Shown here piece by piece: positions 28,129 through 36,402 of a stretch of DNA of 58,859 nt. The DNA comes from Phycisphaerae bacterium. GTDB taxonomy: Bacteria; Planctomycetota; Phycisphaerae; UBA1845. The stretch spans positions 1-58,859 of the forward strand of contig JAJDDX010000298.1 in assembly GCA_029260055.1 (NCBI GenBank). The letters are read 5' to 3'. The notes under the pieces were generated by a model. It searched no databases. It saw nothing but the letters and a program-made list of their open reading frames with translations, and was not told the DNA's origin. Position numbers and translations under genes: made by a program. How positions within the stretch are numbered: position 1 is the first letter of the stretch; the number at the start of each line of letters is the position of its first letter.

Positions 28129-29412
28129 TCAGGCGGAGTCGGCTGCGCGGATCGCCTTGTCGGCGATGTCCGTCCTGGTGAAGGCGCCTTCGAACTCGAT
28201 CACGTCGACAGCGGCGTACGCTCGTGCCTTGGCGTCGGCGATGTCGTCGCCTAGCGCCGTGACTCCTAGCACTCGGCCGCCGCTGGTTACCGTGACATCC
28301 TCGATCTGCGCTGTGCCGGCGTGAAAGACCTTTACGCCCGGCATGGCCGCGGCTTCGGTGAGCCCGTAAATCCTTTTGCCTTTCTCGTAGGTACCGGGAT
28401 AGCCGCCTGAGGCCATCGCCACGCAGACAGCCGGTTTCGGATTCCAGCGGATGTCGGCATCCGCCAGCGTACCGTCGACCACCGCGCTGAGCATGTCGTA
28501 GAGATCGGAATCGAGCCGCATCAACACGGCCTGAATCTCGGGATCACCGAATCGGCAGTTGAATTCGAGCACTTTCGGGCCCGCCGCAGTCAGCATCAGC
28601 CCGGCGTAGAGGACTCCGCGGTACGGCGCATGGTCGTTGCGCAGCGCGTCGACGATCGGGACGAGCACCTCGCGTTCGACCATCGCCATCACATCCGGCG
28701 TGGCGATAGGCGCCGGGCTGTAGGCCCCCATGCCACCGGTGTTTGGTCCCGTATCTCCATCCCCAACGGCCTTGTGATCCTGCGCGGTGTCGAGAACGTA
28801 GATCGTCTGCCCATCCACTAACGCCAGAACGGAGAGTTCCTCGCCCTTGAGCAATTCCTCCACGACGACCGTCGCCCCCGCGTCGCCGAAAACCCGATCC
28901 GCCATCATTCGTTCGACCTCGAGTAGCGCGTCAGCCGGGTCCGCGCAGACCGAGACGCCCTTCCCCGCAGCCAACCCAGCCGCCTTGACGACGACGCCCG
29001 TGTCCCGTGTCGCGATGTACTCCCGAGCGTCTTCGTATCGCTCGAAGATACGCGCCTCGCCGGTCGGCACGTTGGCGATCTTCATGAGGCGCTTAGCGTA
29101 CGCCTTGTCGCCCTCGATTTCGGCGGCGGCGGCCGTCGGGCCGAACACCCGCAAGCCGGCCTCGGTAAAGCGGTCGACAATGCCGTCGCACAGCGGCGCC
29201 TCGGGGCCGATGACCGTCAGCGCGACCTCACGCGTCCGTGCCAGCTCGACGAGGGCGGCGTGGTCGTCGACGGATATGTCCACGTTCTCGAATTCGGCCG
29301 CCATGCCCGCGTTACCCGGGGCGCACAGGACCTCCGTCACCTTGTCCGACTTCGCCAGCGCCCACGCCAATGCGTGCTCGCGCCCACCGCTTCCTACCAC
29401 CAAGACGCGCAT
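28129..29412 (-). CDS. purD: Phosphoribosylamine-glycine ligase (GAR synthetase)
   Basis: 427 residues, the family length. An ATP-grasp enzyme of purine synthesis joining glycine to 5-phosphoribosylamine. Seen: N-terminal VLVVGSGGREHALAW, VIGPEAPLCDGIVD, the ATP-grasp segment VVKAAGLAAGKGV, DHKAVGDGDTGPNTGGMGAYSP, and EFNCRFGDPE, which supplies metal ligands. GAGGAGAA lies before the ATG at 29412. Monocistronic here. Confidence 0.98.
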   Translation of the reverse strand: MRVLVVGSGGREHALAWALAKSDKVTEVLCAPGNAGMAAEFENVDISVDDHAALVELARTREVALTVIGPEAPLCDGIVDRFTEAGLRVFGPTAAAAEIEGDKAYAKRLMKIANVPTGEARIFERYEDAREYIATRDTGVVVKAAGLAAGKGVSVCADPADALLEVERMMADRVFGDAGATVVVEELLKGEELSVLALVDGQTIYVLDTAQDHKAVGDGDTGPNTGGMGAYSPAPIATPDVMAMVEREVLVPIVDALRNDHAPYRGVLYAGLMLTAAGPKVLEFNCRFGDPEIQAVLMRLDSDLYDMLSAVVDGTLADADIRWNPKPAVCVAMASGGYPGTYEKGKRIYGLTEAAAMPGVKVFHAGTAQIEDVTVTSGGRVLGVTALGDDIADAKARAYAAVDVIEFEGAFTRTDIADKAIRAADSA

Positions 29413-29788
29413 CCGAAGGTTCTCCTCATCGTGCTCGTACGTGCTGAGCGTACTCCGTCACCACGTTCACTCGGCGCGATTCTAAGGCGAGGGCCACGCG
29501 CCGTCACGGGCGACGTGCGCGGCCGCCCAACGCTGCCCTGAGCAGGCTCTTGCGCCGGAAGTCCGAGGCATTGTACGGTTGTGGGGCCGGACGGCTGTGT
29601 TGCGGAACGCGGCTGACGCCCGTTCGTCGCTCGAAGCGCTGGTGTCGGCCGCGGTGCTGCCCGCTTCGGTGAGGTGCGCCATGGTGCTCGCGGTCGGCTG
29701 GGCGCTTCGAGCCGGGAACTTTCGCGGCAGCCAATCTCGTCGGGTCGCTTGACGGTCGCGTAGGGCGCGTGTACGGTTGTTGTAACGA
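29413..29788. other. Intergenic region between purD and the initiator tRNA
   Basis: About 375 bp with no recognisable gene. It must hold the divergent purD and tRNA promoters. TTGACGG at 29750-29756 lies 39 bp before the tRNA and could be a -35 element. Confidence 0.4.
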
Positions 29789-29861
29789 TGCGGGGTAGAG
29801 CAGTTGGCAGCTCGTCGGGCTCATAACCCGGAGGTCGCAGGTTCGAGTCCTGCCCCCGCTA
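29789..29861 (+). tRNA. Initiator tRNA-Met (anticodon CAT)
   Basis: Cloverleaf with anticodon loop CTCATAA on a stem ending in three G-C pairs (GGG...CCC), the initiator hallmark. The first base pair is mismatched (T1/T72), also an initiator trait. T-arm GCAGGTTCGAGTCCTGC, discriminator A, no encoded CCA. The D-loop is short. A hairpin terminator follows 15 bp later. Confidence 0.9.
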
Positions 29862-29887
29862 TAAGGACCAGGAGATAACCTCGATGT
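29852..29887 (+). repeat. Direct repeat copy 1 (tRNA 3' end and flank)
   Basis: 36 bp starting GCCCCCGCTATAAGG, spanning the last 10 bases of the initiator tRNA, its 3' flank and the left arm of its terminator. An identical copy lies at 30065-30100. Such repeats are expected at attachment sites. Confidence 0.85.
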
Positions 29888-29901
29888 AAGTCGAGGTTTT
29901 T
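29877..29901 (+). terminator. Terminator of the initiator tRNA gene
   Basis: AACCTCGA (29877-29884) pairs with TCGAGGTT (29891-29898) around a 6-nt loop, followed by a T run to 29901. Confidence 0.9.
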
Positions 29902-29924
29902 CATGCGCTTAGATCGTGCCTGCT

Positions 29925-30046
29925 CCGGCTCATAACGGGTGTCTTTCAGCGCGCTTCGAACCCACGACCACCGCGCTATGAACCCAAAAAGCAGCCCGTT
30001 ATGAACCCGCGACTGACAGGATCGTCACCGGGCTCATAACGTGGGG
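29925..30046. repeat. Cluster of GGGYTCATAAC motifs (anticodon-arm mimic)
   Basis: Variants of the tRNA anticodon-arm sequence GGGCTCATAACCC recur at 29927-29938 (+), 29975-29985 (- strand, GGGTTCATAGC), 29995-30008 (- strand, GGGTTCATAACGGG) and 30030-30041 (+). Another copy, GGGTTCATAACGACCC, lies before the recombinase gene at 32298. They may be binding or crossover sites of the recombinase. Confidence 0.6.
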
Positions 30047-30100
30047 GTCGTAGGCTCGAAGACAGCCCCCGCTATAAGGACCAGGAGATAACCTCGATGT
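30027..30100 (+). repeat. Degenerate copy of the initiator tRNA 3' half plus perfect 36-bp flank
   Basis: CCGGGCTCATAAC and the following anticodon, variable and T-arm region match the tRNA gene with scattered changes. From 30065 the match is perfect for 36 bp and stops at CTCGATGT, inside the terminator loop, so the right arm of the terminator is absent. No 5' half is present, so this is not a tRNA gene. Offset from the parent is 213 bp. Confidence 0.8.
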
Positions 30101-30292
30101 TCTGCGTCGTTCTCCTCTGTATCCGTGTGCGGGCATCCAGTCCCGCTTCATCATCGTCCATATTACCCGGACGTGTAGCGGCTGCCAAACCGAACGACGC
30201 CGGGATGATAACGACCCCAGCGGTGCCGCACATCTGACAGCGTTTGACCGCCTGACCCGACCGCGTTCGATCCAGCCTGACCCGCCGAGAAG

Positions 30293-30308
30293 CCCCGTGT
30301 TCACGGGG
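30293..30308 (-). terminator. Perfect hairpin at the recombinase stop codon
   Basis: CCCCGTG/CACGGGG with a 2-nt loop overlaps the stop codon of the recombinase gene. No T-run follows on the minus strand, so terminator function is tentative. Confidence 0.4.
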
Positions 30309-32277
30309 GTCTTTCCCTTGAAGTTGTTACGGTAGGTAATGTCAACTGTGTGCGCTGGGTGCCCCGATTGCGGGAGGCTCCGGCGGTGTCGGCTGATTCC
30401 AGGGATAGGTCGATCTGCCGGATCGCCCCGAGATTGCTGCAGGGAACCACGCGAACCGCAGCTTGGGCTTGCCGCGCGGTTCCGTCGATGTGGACCCGCT
30501 GGATGCACTGGCGGAGGGCAACGAGCTTCTCCTGAGGCATGCCCTCGTGGAACGTGTGTTCCAGACCGGCGAGGAACTTCATTGCGTTGCCCGTGACCGC
30601 CTTGATCTCCTCCTGCGACACGGCCAAATGATCAAGCTCCTCAAGCCGTGATTCCAGCTGACGCCGCTGCTCGGTCAGTTCCTTCAAACGGTCGTCAACG
30701 TGTTCGCGGTTGGCCGGCGTGATGTTATCGAGCAGGTTGTTGATGATACCGGTGATGCGGTTCCGTTCCGCCTCCGCTCGGGCGTGAGCGGCTTCGTGGT
30801 GCTCACCCTCCGTTCCGATCTGCTCCTTCACGGCCTCGGAAAGCTCCCGTCGGCCTCCCTTGGCGAGGTACGGTGCGTAGAATTCGAGCACCGCGTTGAC
30901 GACCGCACCTTCGAGTTCATCCTGCGGGATCGGATTCATCTTGCAGACCGCGTTGCCCTTCGTGATGTGTCCGCCGCAGCCGTAGGACCGGCTGATTACC
31001 TTGCTGCCGTCCGCGCGCCGCTTGCCTTTGTGTCGTGTGACACCCTGATACCGCGACCCGCATTTCGCACACGTCAGCAAGCCCGAGAGGATGAATCGGC
31101 TGCGCTGCCCCTGCCAAGTCCGGCCGTGCGTCTTGAGGCGTGGGTCGCTGCCTCGTTGCTCAATCGAACTGATCCGGCTCTCACGACGCTCCCGAGCCTG
31201 TTCAAACACCCGCCGGCTGATCAGCGCGGGATGTGCGTCCCGGACGACGATCCAATCCGATTCATCGTTGGGCACCAGCCGGGCACCGTGTGCGCTCTCA
31301 CGTTCCACCGCACGGCCGTCCTGGATCCGATGGAACCGCGCGTCGGTCCGACGGTTCCAAACGAGGTCGCCCGCATACGCCGGGTTGACCAGGATCGCGC
31401 GGATGGTCGTGTCCGTCCATTGGCCGCTGTAGATGTGCGACCAAGCCGGTCCGCGCGGCGTCGGGATCTCATCCACATTCAGCGACTCAGCCACCGATTT
31501 GAAGCCCTTTCCCTGTTCGGTGTACATGCGAAAGATCAACTTGATGGCCTGCACGCGATCCGGTGAACTCGGCACCAGCTTGGCACGATCGCGTTTCGAG
31601 ATGTTCAGGGATTCGCCACGGGCCAGCGTCCGGGTGAGGTTGCTCTTCTCGTCGAGGATCCGCTTGGTGCCGTCGGGCATGTAGCGAACGATGAGGAGGA
31701 ACTCGCCGTCGATCGTCTCGTAGCGCAGGTCGTAGCCGTGCGGCGGGACGCCCCCCATCCACCAGCCCCGCGCTGCCCCATCTCCGTTGCCTCCGTTCCG
31801 ATCTTCAAGTTTGGACAGCAATCCTCGGATCGTGACCTTCGACAGATCTTTCGACTCCTGCCGCGCCTGCCACTGCTTGACGGGCCGAAGGAGATCGTCG
31901 GTGCTGTCACCGTTGAAGTTCTCGCTGACGTAGCAAACCTCCACGCCGTGCGTACGCAGAACGTGGCGGTAGTAGCCGGCTTCATCGTTGTCGACCCGGC
32001 CGAACCGCTTGACATCGTAGACGACAATTAGATCGAACCTGCGCGACGGGCTCTGGGCGTCCTGGATCATTTGCTGGAACGCCCGCCGGCCCACCGCGCT
32101 CGTGCCGCTGATCGCGTCGTCGACGTAGTGGCGCGTGAGCCGCAGACCGTGCTCGGTGACGTACCCCTCGATCGCTTTCTTTTGGTCCGGGATTGACTGC
32201 TCCTGCCGGTCTGTCGAGCGCCGGACGTACCCCACCGCCCGGTGCTTGCGAGGCGTTTTTTGGGGTCGTTGTGTCAT
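30301..32277 (-). CDS. Large serine recombinase (site-specific integrase/resolvase family)
   Basis: 658 residues. The N-terminal resolvase domain carries the nucleophile S21 in GYVRRSTDRQ, then IVVYDVKRFGR and DDAISGTS. Next come a recombinase domain (GGVPPHGYDL, IRAILVNPAYAGDLVWNR) and a zinc ribbon (SGLLTCAKCGSRYQG ... YGCGGH ... CKMNP). A long coiled coil follows (about residues 490-570), as in integrases where it controls direction. Family members insert or excise circular DNA between short att sites. AGGAGG lies 7 bp before the ATG and can be buried in a leader hairpin. It is the last gene of the island, next to tRNA-derived repeats. Confidence 0.93.
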   Translation of the reverse strand: MTQRPQKTPRKHRAVGYVRRSTDRQEQSIPDQKKAIEGYVTEHGLRLTRHYVDDAISGTSAVGRRAFQQMIQDAQSPSRRFDLIVVYDVKRFGRVDNDEAGYYRHVLRTHGVEVCYVSENFNGDSTDDLLRPVKQWQARQESKDLSKVTIRGLLSKLEDRNGGNGDGAARGWWMGGVPPHGYDLRYETIDGEFLLIVRYMPDGTKRILDEKSNLTRTLARGESLNISKRDRAKLVPSSPDRVQAIKLIFRMYTEQGKGFKSVAESLNVDEIPTPRGPAWSHIYSGQWTDTTIRAILVNPAYAGDLVWNRRTDARFHRIQDGRAVERESAHGARLVPNDESDWIVVRDAHPALISRRVFEQARERRESRISSIEQRGSDPRLKTHGRTWQGQRSRFILSGLLTCAKCGSRYQGVTRHKGKRRADGSKVISRSYGCGGHITKGNAVCKMNPIPQDELEGAVVNAVLEFYAPYLAKGGRRELSEAVKEQIGTEGEHHEAAHARAEAERNRITGIINNLLDNITPANREHVDDRLKELTEQRRQLESRLEELDHLAVSQEEIKAVTGNAMKFLAGLEHTFHEGMPQEKLVALRQCIQRVHIDGTARQAQAAVRVVPCSNLGAIRQIDLSLESADTAGASRNRGTQRTQLTLPTVTTSRERPP

Positions 32278-32282
32278 GTCGT

Positions 32283-32324
32283 GGCCTCCTATTGCTTGGG
32301 TTCATAACGACCCCATAGGAGGCC
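32283..32324 (-). promoter_or_regulatory. Leader hairpin hiding the recombinase ribosome site, with att-like loop
   Basis: Perfect 10-bp inverted repeat: GGCCTCCTAT (32283-32292) and ATAGGAGGCC (32315-32324). In the minus-strand mRNA the 3' arm contains the Shine-Dalgarno AGGAGG, 7 nt before the recombinase ATG. The 22-nt centre holds the TTCATAAC motif shared with the tRNA-side cluster, and inner GGGT/ACCC pairs. It could be a translational switch, an operator, a crossover site, or several of these. Confidence 0.65.
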
Positions 32325-32479
32325 CATAGCGCGCGCTACAGCAAGGCGAATTCGGCCAGATTATCGACTATTCCGCGCAATCGCGCTGGTCTGTCAGGCG
32401 TCGCCGGACGGCGATTGCGCCCGCTTCATGGCACCCCGGCACGGTCGGAGCGCGACGGCTGGCGCCGCCGCACCCCCGG

Positions 32480-34078
32480 TCAATTGAATCTGCGGATGAA
32501 GACGGGGTGCCCAACCTGGACCTCGATGAATTGGTGCGATGCCACGACGGCCATTTCCAGCGCGTCCGGCCCGTCATCGTGAGCGGCGAGCGGGAACTGG
32601 CGAAGCTGATCGAGCAGCAGCCGATGCCGCCTGTTCAGCTTGATCTGGCCCTGCGTTACGGCGGGCTCGAGGTTGGCGATGCGAGTCCGCTTGTTCGCGC
32701 GGTTGGTGATTGGATGCACACGGAACTGCAGGTTGGCCTCTTGGGCGCGCTGGCGCAGGCCGGTCACCATCATTTCCTGGAACTGATTCGCTTCCACTGC
32801 GAAGACCGTGATCGGATACATCCTGGCGAGCTCGAGGATGCGCACGATGGCCTGGTCGGGCGTTCGCCGCGCGATGTCGGCTGCGATCACGTGCTTCGTC
32901 TGAGAACCGTTGACTTGATACAGAAGCACGATGGCCGTGAAGTCGCCGCGCCCCATTCCACGCCCGAGGCTCGGGTCGCACGCGCCGAAGAAGCAGCCAT
33001 CACGGCCGACCGCGTCCCGCAGAGCCTCCACATCGTCGTACTCGTCGTCCCAGAAGTGGAAGTTCTCTTGGCTGAAGACACAGACCTCAGGATGGACGGG
33101 CTCGTTTTGTTTTTCGGCCTGGAAGCTGGCCCTGCCCTCTCGTTCGCGCATCACCATCAGCGTGTAGTAGTCCTCACGCTCGGGCCAGAGCACGCGCGTG
33201 CCGGTGAGCATGTCATCGTGGTTGGCTTCGAAGAACTGCTCTGCCGCCTCCGGGCCAGTCCGCCCCTCGAAGTCCTCGCGGGTGCGGAAGATCGCCGCCC
33301 AGGCCTCCCAGAGATCGGGGTGATCGCTGAACCGCTCGACAGCCTTGAAAGCCAAACCGGTCCAGCCGCGGCGGTCGTGCGGATTGACGCGATTCGCAAG
33401 AAGCGAGTCGTGATGAAGGATGGTGCCGACAACGATCACATTGGTTCCCGGATGGCCCCCGTGAAGCAGCGTGCCGGTGAACCAGTCGTGCAGCTTCTGC
33501 CGCTGCTCCTCGGAGATCACGCGTTCGGGATCCTCGATGTCATCGGCGACGATCAGGCCGGGCCGCTCGCTGACGTTCTTGGCGCCACGCACGCCCTGCC
33601 CCTCACCGTAGGCGGCAATCATCGCTCGGTTGGGCAGTGAGATCCGATCCTTGCGCCAGGGCTTGGGCCTGCGCGGTGCATGTTCGGGGCTGCAGATCTC
33701 GGGGAAGTCTTCAAGCAGCAGCGGGTTCTTCTGCAGCTCGTCCTTGATTGTATGTAGCAACAGTCCCGCCTGATCCTGCGTCGCGGAGACGAGCAGGACG
33801 AACTTTTCCTTCTCGTACAGCACGCACCAAAGGACGAATGCAAGGCTCACGATGGTGCTCTTAGCGTGATCGCGAGGAGCGGCGATGGCCAGCCGCCCGG
33901 CACGCTTTTCGATCAGTTCCGTCAGGGCGACGAAGAGCTCGTCGTGCATTCGCGAGAACGGCAGCGCGCAGTGGCCCGACAGGTAGATCTTCGCGAACAT
34001 CGCCGGTGATTTCGCGCCGGACGCCCGTCGCATCCGCCGGAGTTCCGCGTTCACTGGAGCAAGGTAGCTATTCATCAT
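32480..34078 (-). CDS. Phage terminase large subunit
   Basis: 532 residues. ATP-driven DNA packaging motor with a C-terminal nuclease. Walker A variant APRDHAKST (residues 67-75), Walker B-like GLIVADDIED, coupling motif VVGTILHHDS. In the RNase H-like nuclease: FGACDPSLG, FAVEANQFQ and HDDGPDALE with the metal-binding acidic residues. The ATG at 34078 (or the next one at 34075) overlaps the upstream gene's end by 11 bp; the long N-terminal extension of the open frame is the upstream gene read in another frame. A portal gene would normally follow; here there is a 200-bp gap and then the recombinase. Confidence 0.92.
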   Translation of the reverse strand: MMNSYLAPVNAELRRMRRASGAKSPAMFAKIYLSGHCALPFSRMHDELFVALTELIEKRAGRLAIAAPRDHAKSTIVSLAFVLWCVLYEKEKFVLLVSATQDQAGLLLHTIKDELQKNPLLLEDFPEICSPEHAPRRPKPWRKDRISLPNRAMIAAYGEGQGVRGAKNVSERPGLIVADDIEDPERVISEEQRQKLHDWFTGTLLHGGHPGTNVIVVGTILHHDSLLANRVNPHDRRGWTGLAFKAVERFSDHPDLWEAWAAIFRTREDFEGRTGPEAAEQFFEANHDDMLTGTRVLWPEREDYYTLMVMREREGRASFQAEKQNEPVHPEVCVFSQENFHFWDDEYDDVEALRDAVGRDGCFFGACDPSLGRGMGRGDFTAIVLLYQVNGSQTKHVIAADIARRTPDQAIVRILELARMYPITVFAVEANQFQEMMVTGLRQRAQEANLQFRVHPITNRANKRTRIANLEPAVTQGQIKLNRRHRLLLDQLRQFPLAAHDDGPDALEMAVVASHQFIEVQVGHPVFIRRFN

Positions 34079-34754
34079 CGTCACCCTTTTCATCTTCGCG
34101 TTCGACTCGTGCCGAAAGCTCGTCCACTCGGCTGGCCAAGCCAGCTTGTACGATCTGACTCTCCAGGACGGCCACATCTGGTGGCACCTCGCCGTCCGAG
34201 TCCTGGCAGATCTGTTTGATGCGCTGGACCTCAGCGTGCATGACCTGGAAGTCCGGCACTTCGCCGACATGGTGGGTCAGATCCGCCTCGACCTTCTGCG
34301 CAGCCGTCGGTAGGTAGCCGAGGCGTTGCAGCGACCGGATCAGATCGGTGTAGATCTGGAAGCATCGCTGCTCACCATCGATCCTCACCGCGGGTGAGGC
34401 CTTCTTGTCCCGACTGACCTTGCGAATGCGCTGGATTGACAGCTCCGCCTCGCCGATCAGCCGCCCCACCATCTCGCCGACAAGCTTCGGATCACGGACG
34501 ATGGCGTTGGATTCACGAATGGCCTTCTTGTCGCGTTCGATCGTGCGATCGGCGACCTTGAGCACTTGCGCCAACTCGGCAGTCGAGTAGCCATCGCCGA
34601 TCAGGAACGCCACGAGTTGGCGGCGATCCGATACCGAGATCGCCTTAGCCTCGACGGTGCCCAATTCGATCTTGCGCAGGAGAGCGAGTGTGCCAGTGTC
34701 GCCGTTGCCCGACTGAGCCAATTCTGACGAATCTGAGGAGGATTGCCGCGTCAT
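34068..34754 (-). CDS. HTH protein, probable terminase small subunit
   Basis: 228 residues from the ATG at 34754, which has GGAGGAGG upstream. A helix-turn-helix is visible (GYSTAELAQVLKVADRTIER), then a helical middle and an acidic C-terminus (EREDEKGDDDE). Position directly before, and overlapping, the large terminase gene argues for the DNA-recognition small subunit, but sequence alone only shows an HTH protein. Its start codon overlaps the methyltransferase stop as ATGA. Confidence 0.7.
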   Translation of the reverse strand: MTRQSSSDSSELAQSGNGDTGTLALLRKIELGTVEAKAISVSDRRQLVAFLIGDGYSTAELAQVLKVADRTIERDKKAIRESNAIVRDPKLVGEMVGRLIGEAELSIQRIRKVSRDKKASPAVRIDGEQRCFQIYTDLIRSLQRLGYLPTAAQKVEADLTHHVGEVPDFQVMHAEVQRIKQICQDSDGEVPPDVAVLESQIVQAGLASRVDELSARVEREDEKGDDDE

Positions 34755-36046
34755 ACTGTCACCTCCTCCGCCATCGTCCGTCGGTAGCGGTCCGCCAGCG
34801 CGCCCGGCGTATTCGCTTCGCCGACGAAGTGAATCCAGCGGCGCACGATGACATCGCAGTAGTGCGGGCTGATCTCCAGGGCAAAACAGCGTCGCCCGAG
34901 TTGCTCGGCCGCGATCAGCTGCGATCCCGAACCACAGAACGGCTCGTAGCACAGGTCGCCGCGCCGCGTGTGCTGCCGCATCGGGATTGCGAACAGCTCG
35001 ACCGGTTTAGAGGTCGGATGATCGGTACGCAGGCCCGGCGCCGCTGTCGGAACCTGCCAGACGGTCGAGAGATGGTTGTCGGCCACACGGTCGGGTTGGT
35101 TCGGCCGCACCCAGCCGAAGAAGCACGGCTCGTGCTGCCACAAATACCATGAGCGATTCAGGACCGGCCGATCCTTCATCCACAGGATCTGCTGGTGCAC
35201 GAAAGCGCCGAACTTGTGCCACACCTCCTCGACCATCGCTTGGCGCTTGCTGGCGTGCCAGCAATACCACGGTGCGTTGATCGCGATGGCCTCCGCGACG
35301 GCCACGCGGTAGAAGTCCTCGTACAACGTCGGATTCGCGTCAGCATCATCCCACGAGATCCCGTACGTCCCGCCCCAGTTCTTGTTCTTACCGGGTTGTG
35401 AGCCGGGGTGGTTGGTGCCATCGTAGTTGACCAGGTACGGCGGATCCGTGGCGAACAGCACGGCACGATTCCCATTCATGAGTCGGCGCACATCGTCGAC
35501 CGTCGTGGAATCGCCACAGAGAAGACGGTGCTCGCCCAGCTCGATCAGGTCTCCGGGCTGTGTGACGGCCGGCCGCTGCTCATCGAGCACCGCGTCGGCG
35601 TCGAATCCGTCATCGTTGCCCCCGGCTGACTCGCGATCGAGCATGCGCGTGATCAGGTCGCCGATCTCACCGTGGTCGAAGCCGGTCAGCTGGACATCGA
35701 CATCGGGGAAGCCCTCGAACTCCTGAAGGAGCGTCGCGAGCTTCGGCTCGTCCCAGGCACCGGTGATCTTGTTGAGCGCGACGTTGAGGGCTTTTTCGTG
35801 ATCCCGCGAGAGGTCAACGAAGACCACGTCGACCTCTTTGTGACCGAGATCCGCAAGGACCGTCAGCCGCTGGTGCCCGCCGACCACGACGTTGCCCCGC
35901 CGATTGACGATGATCGGTTGCACGCAACCGAAAGTATCGACGCTGCGCTTCAGGCTCTCGTAGGCGGGATCGCCGGGCTTGAGGTCGATCCTTGGGTTAT
36001 ACGATGCCGCGTTCAGTTCCTCGACTCGGATCCGTTCCAGTTCCAT
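34751..36046 (-). CDS. ParB-like domain fused to DNA adenine/cytosine-N4 methyltransferase
   Basis: 431 residues. The N-terminus is ParB/sulfiredoxin-like (NPRIDLKPGD...VQPIIVNRRGNVVVGGHQRL). A beta-class-like methyltransferase follows: catalytic DPPY in ATDPPYLVNYDG, and the AdoMet motif EPFCGSGSQLIAAEQLGRR late in the chain. Such fusions are common in phages next to terminase genes and act as orphan methylases, often to evade host restriction. The ATG at 36046 is favoured by GGAG 7 bp upstream; the frame extends to 36067. No cognate nuclease gene is adjacent. Overlaps both neighbours. Confidence 0.92.
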   Translation of the reverse strand: MELERIRVEELNAASYNPRIDLKPGDPAYESLKRSVDTFGCVQPIIVNRRGNVVVGGHQRLTVLADLGHKEVDVVFVDLSRDHEKALNVALNKITGAWDEPKLATLLQEFEGFPDVDVQLTGFDHGEIGDLITRMLDRESAGGNDDGFDADAVLDEQRPAVTQPGDLIELGEHRLLCGDSTTVDDVRRLMNGNRAVLFATDPPYLVNYDGTNHPGSQPGKNKNWGGTYGISWDDADANPTLYEDFYRVAVAEAIAINAPWYCWHASKRQAMVEEVWHKFGAFVHQQILWMKDRPVLNRSWYLWQHEPCFFGWVRPNQPDRVADNHLSTVWQVPTAAPGLRTDHPTSKPVELFAIPMRQHTRRGDLCYEPFCGSGSQLIAAEQLGRRCFALEISPHYCDVIVRRWIHFVGEANTPGALADRYRRTMAEEVTV

Positions 36047-36288
36047 AGCTCGACTCCGTCTCGCCACCTTGGACAGCGCCCGTAGATCACGGATGCTTGC
36101 TTCCCTGCGACCTTGAATGCTGGGAGCGGGTCGTCGGGATCGCGCACTCGGCTCCGGATCGTCCGAGCGCTCAGCGGTAACGCTTGTCGCAAGGTTGCCA
36201 GGTCAACGAACATGTTCACTAACGCCGCGTCTTCGGTTCCAAGTGAGAGGTCGGGAGAAGCCGACCAACGAACACCCGTCGCGTTCAT
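36013..36288 (-). CDS. Small HTH (excisionase/MerR-like) protein
   Basis: 91 residues if the ATG at 36288 (GGAG upstream) is used; GTG at 36366 and ATG at 36213 are alternatives. The core VDLATLRQALPLSARTIRSRVR followed by DPLPAFKVAGK and a beta-hairpin fits the winged HTH of excisionase-like regulators. Overlaps the methyltransferase start by 34 bp, so it may head the operon and regulate it. A related but broken copy lies near 46.7 kb. Confidence 0.65.
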   Translation of the reverse strand: MNATGVRWSASPDLSLGTEDAALVNMFVDLATLRQALPLSARTIRSRVRDPDDPLPAFKVAGKQASVIYGRCPRWRDGVELWNWNGSESRN

Positions 36289-36402
36289 GCACGCGAGTCT
36301 CCGGTGAAACGGCGCCCCGTCCAGGCGTAAATCGGGCGTGATTGGCGACTTCGCATCAGTTCGCACGAGTTCGCGCGAAGACGATGTACGAGTCCGTTGG
36401 AG

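Larger units (their letters stand above)
30027..36366. mobile_element. Phage-derived or satellite-like island beside tRNA-Met (limits uncertain)
   Basis: All genes here are on the minus strand: an HTH gene, a ParB/methyltransferase gene, small and large terminase-like genes and a large serine recombinase. The left side carries the tRNA-derived repeat. No right-hand repeat was found by eye, and no portal, capsid or tail gene is present. It is a remnant or a compact satellite. The right limit is set at the end of the phage-like genes only. Confidence 0.5.

Noticed and set aside
30027-30075. Second tRNA gene
   Set aside because: Only the anticodon-to-3' half is present and the anticodon stem and T-arm pairing are damaged; there is no acceptor 5' strand or D-arm.
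32507-33640. 377-codon open frame opposite the large terminase gene
   Set aside because: Shadow of the terminase codons. No recognisable domain, and the terminase reading has complete ATPase and nuclease motifs.
34068-34952. Longer version of the HTH/terminase-small gene starting at 34952
   Set aside because: The extra 66 residues are the methyltransferase C-terminus read in another frame; a strong GGAGGAGG supports the ATG at 34754.
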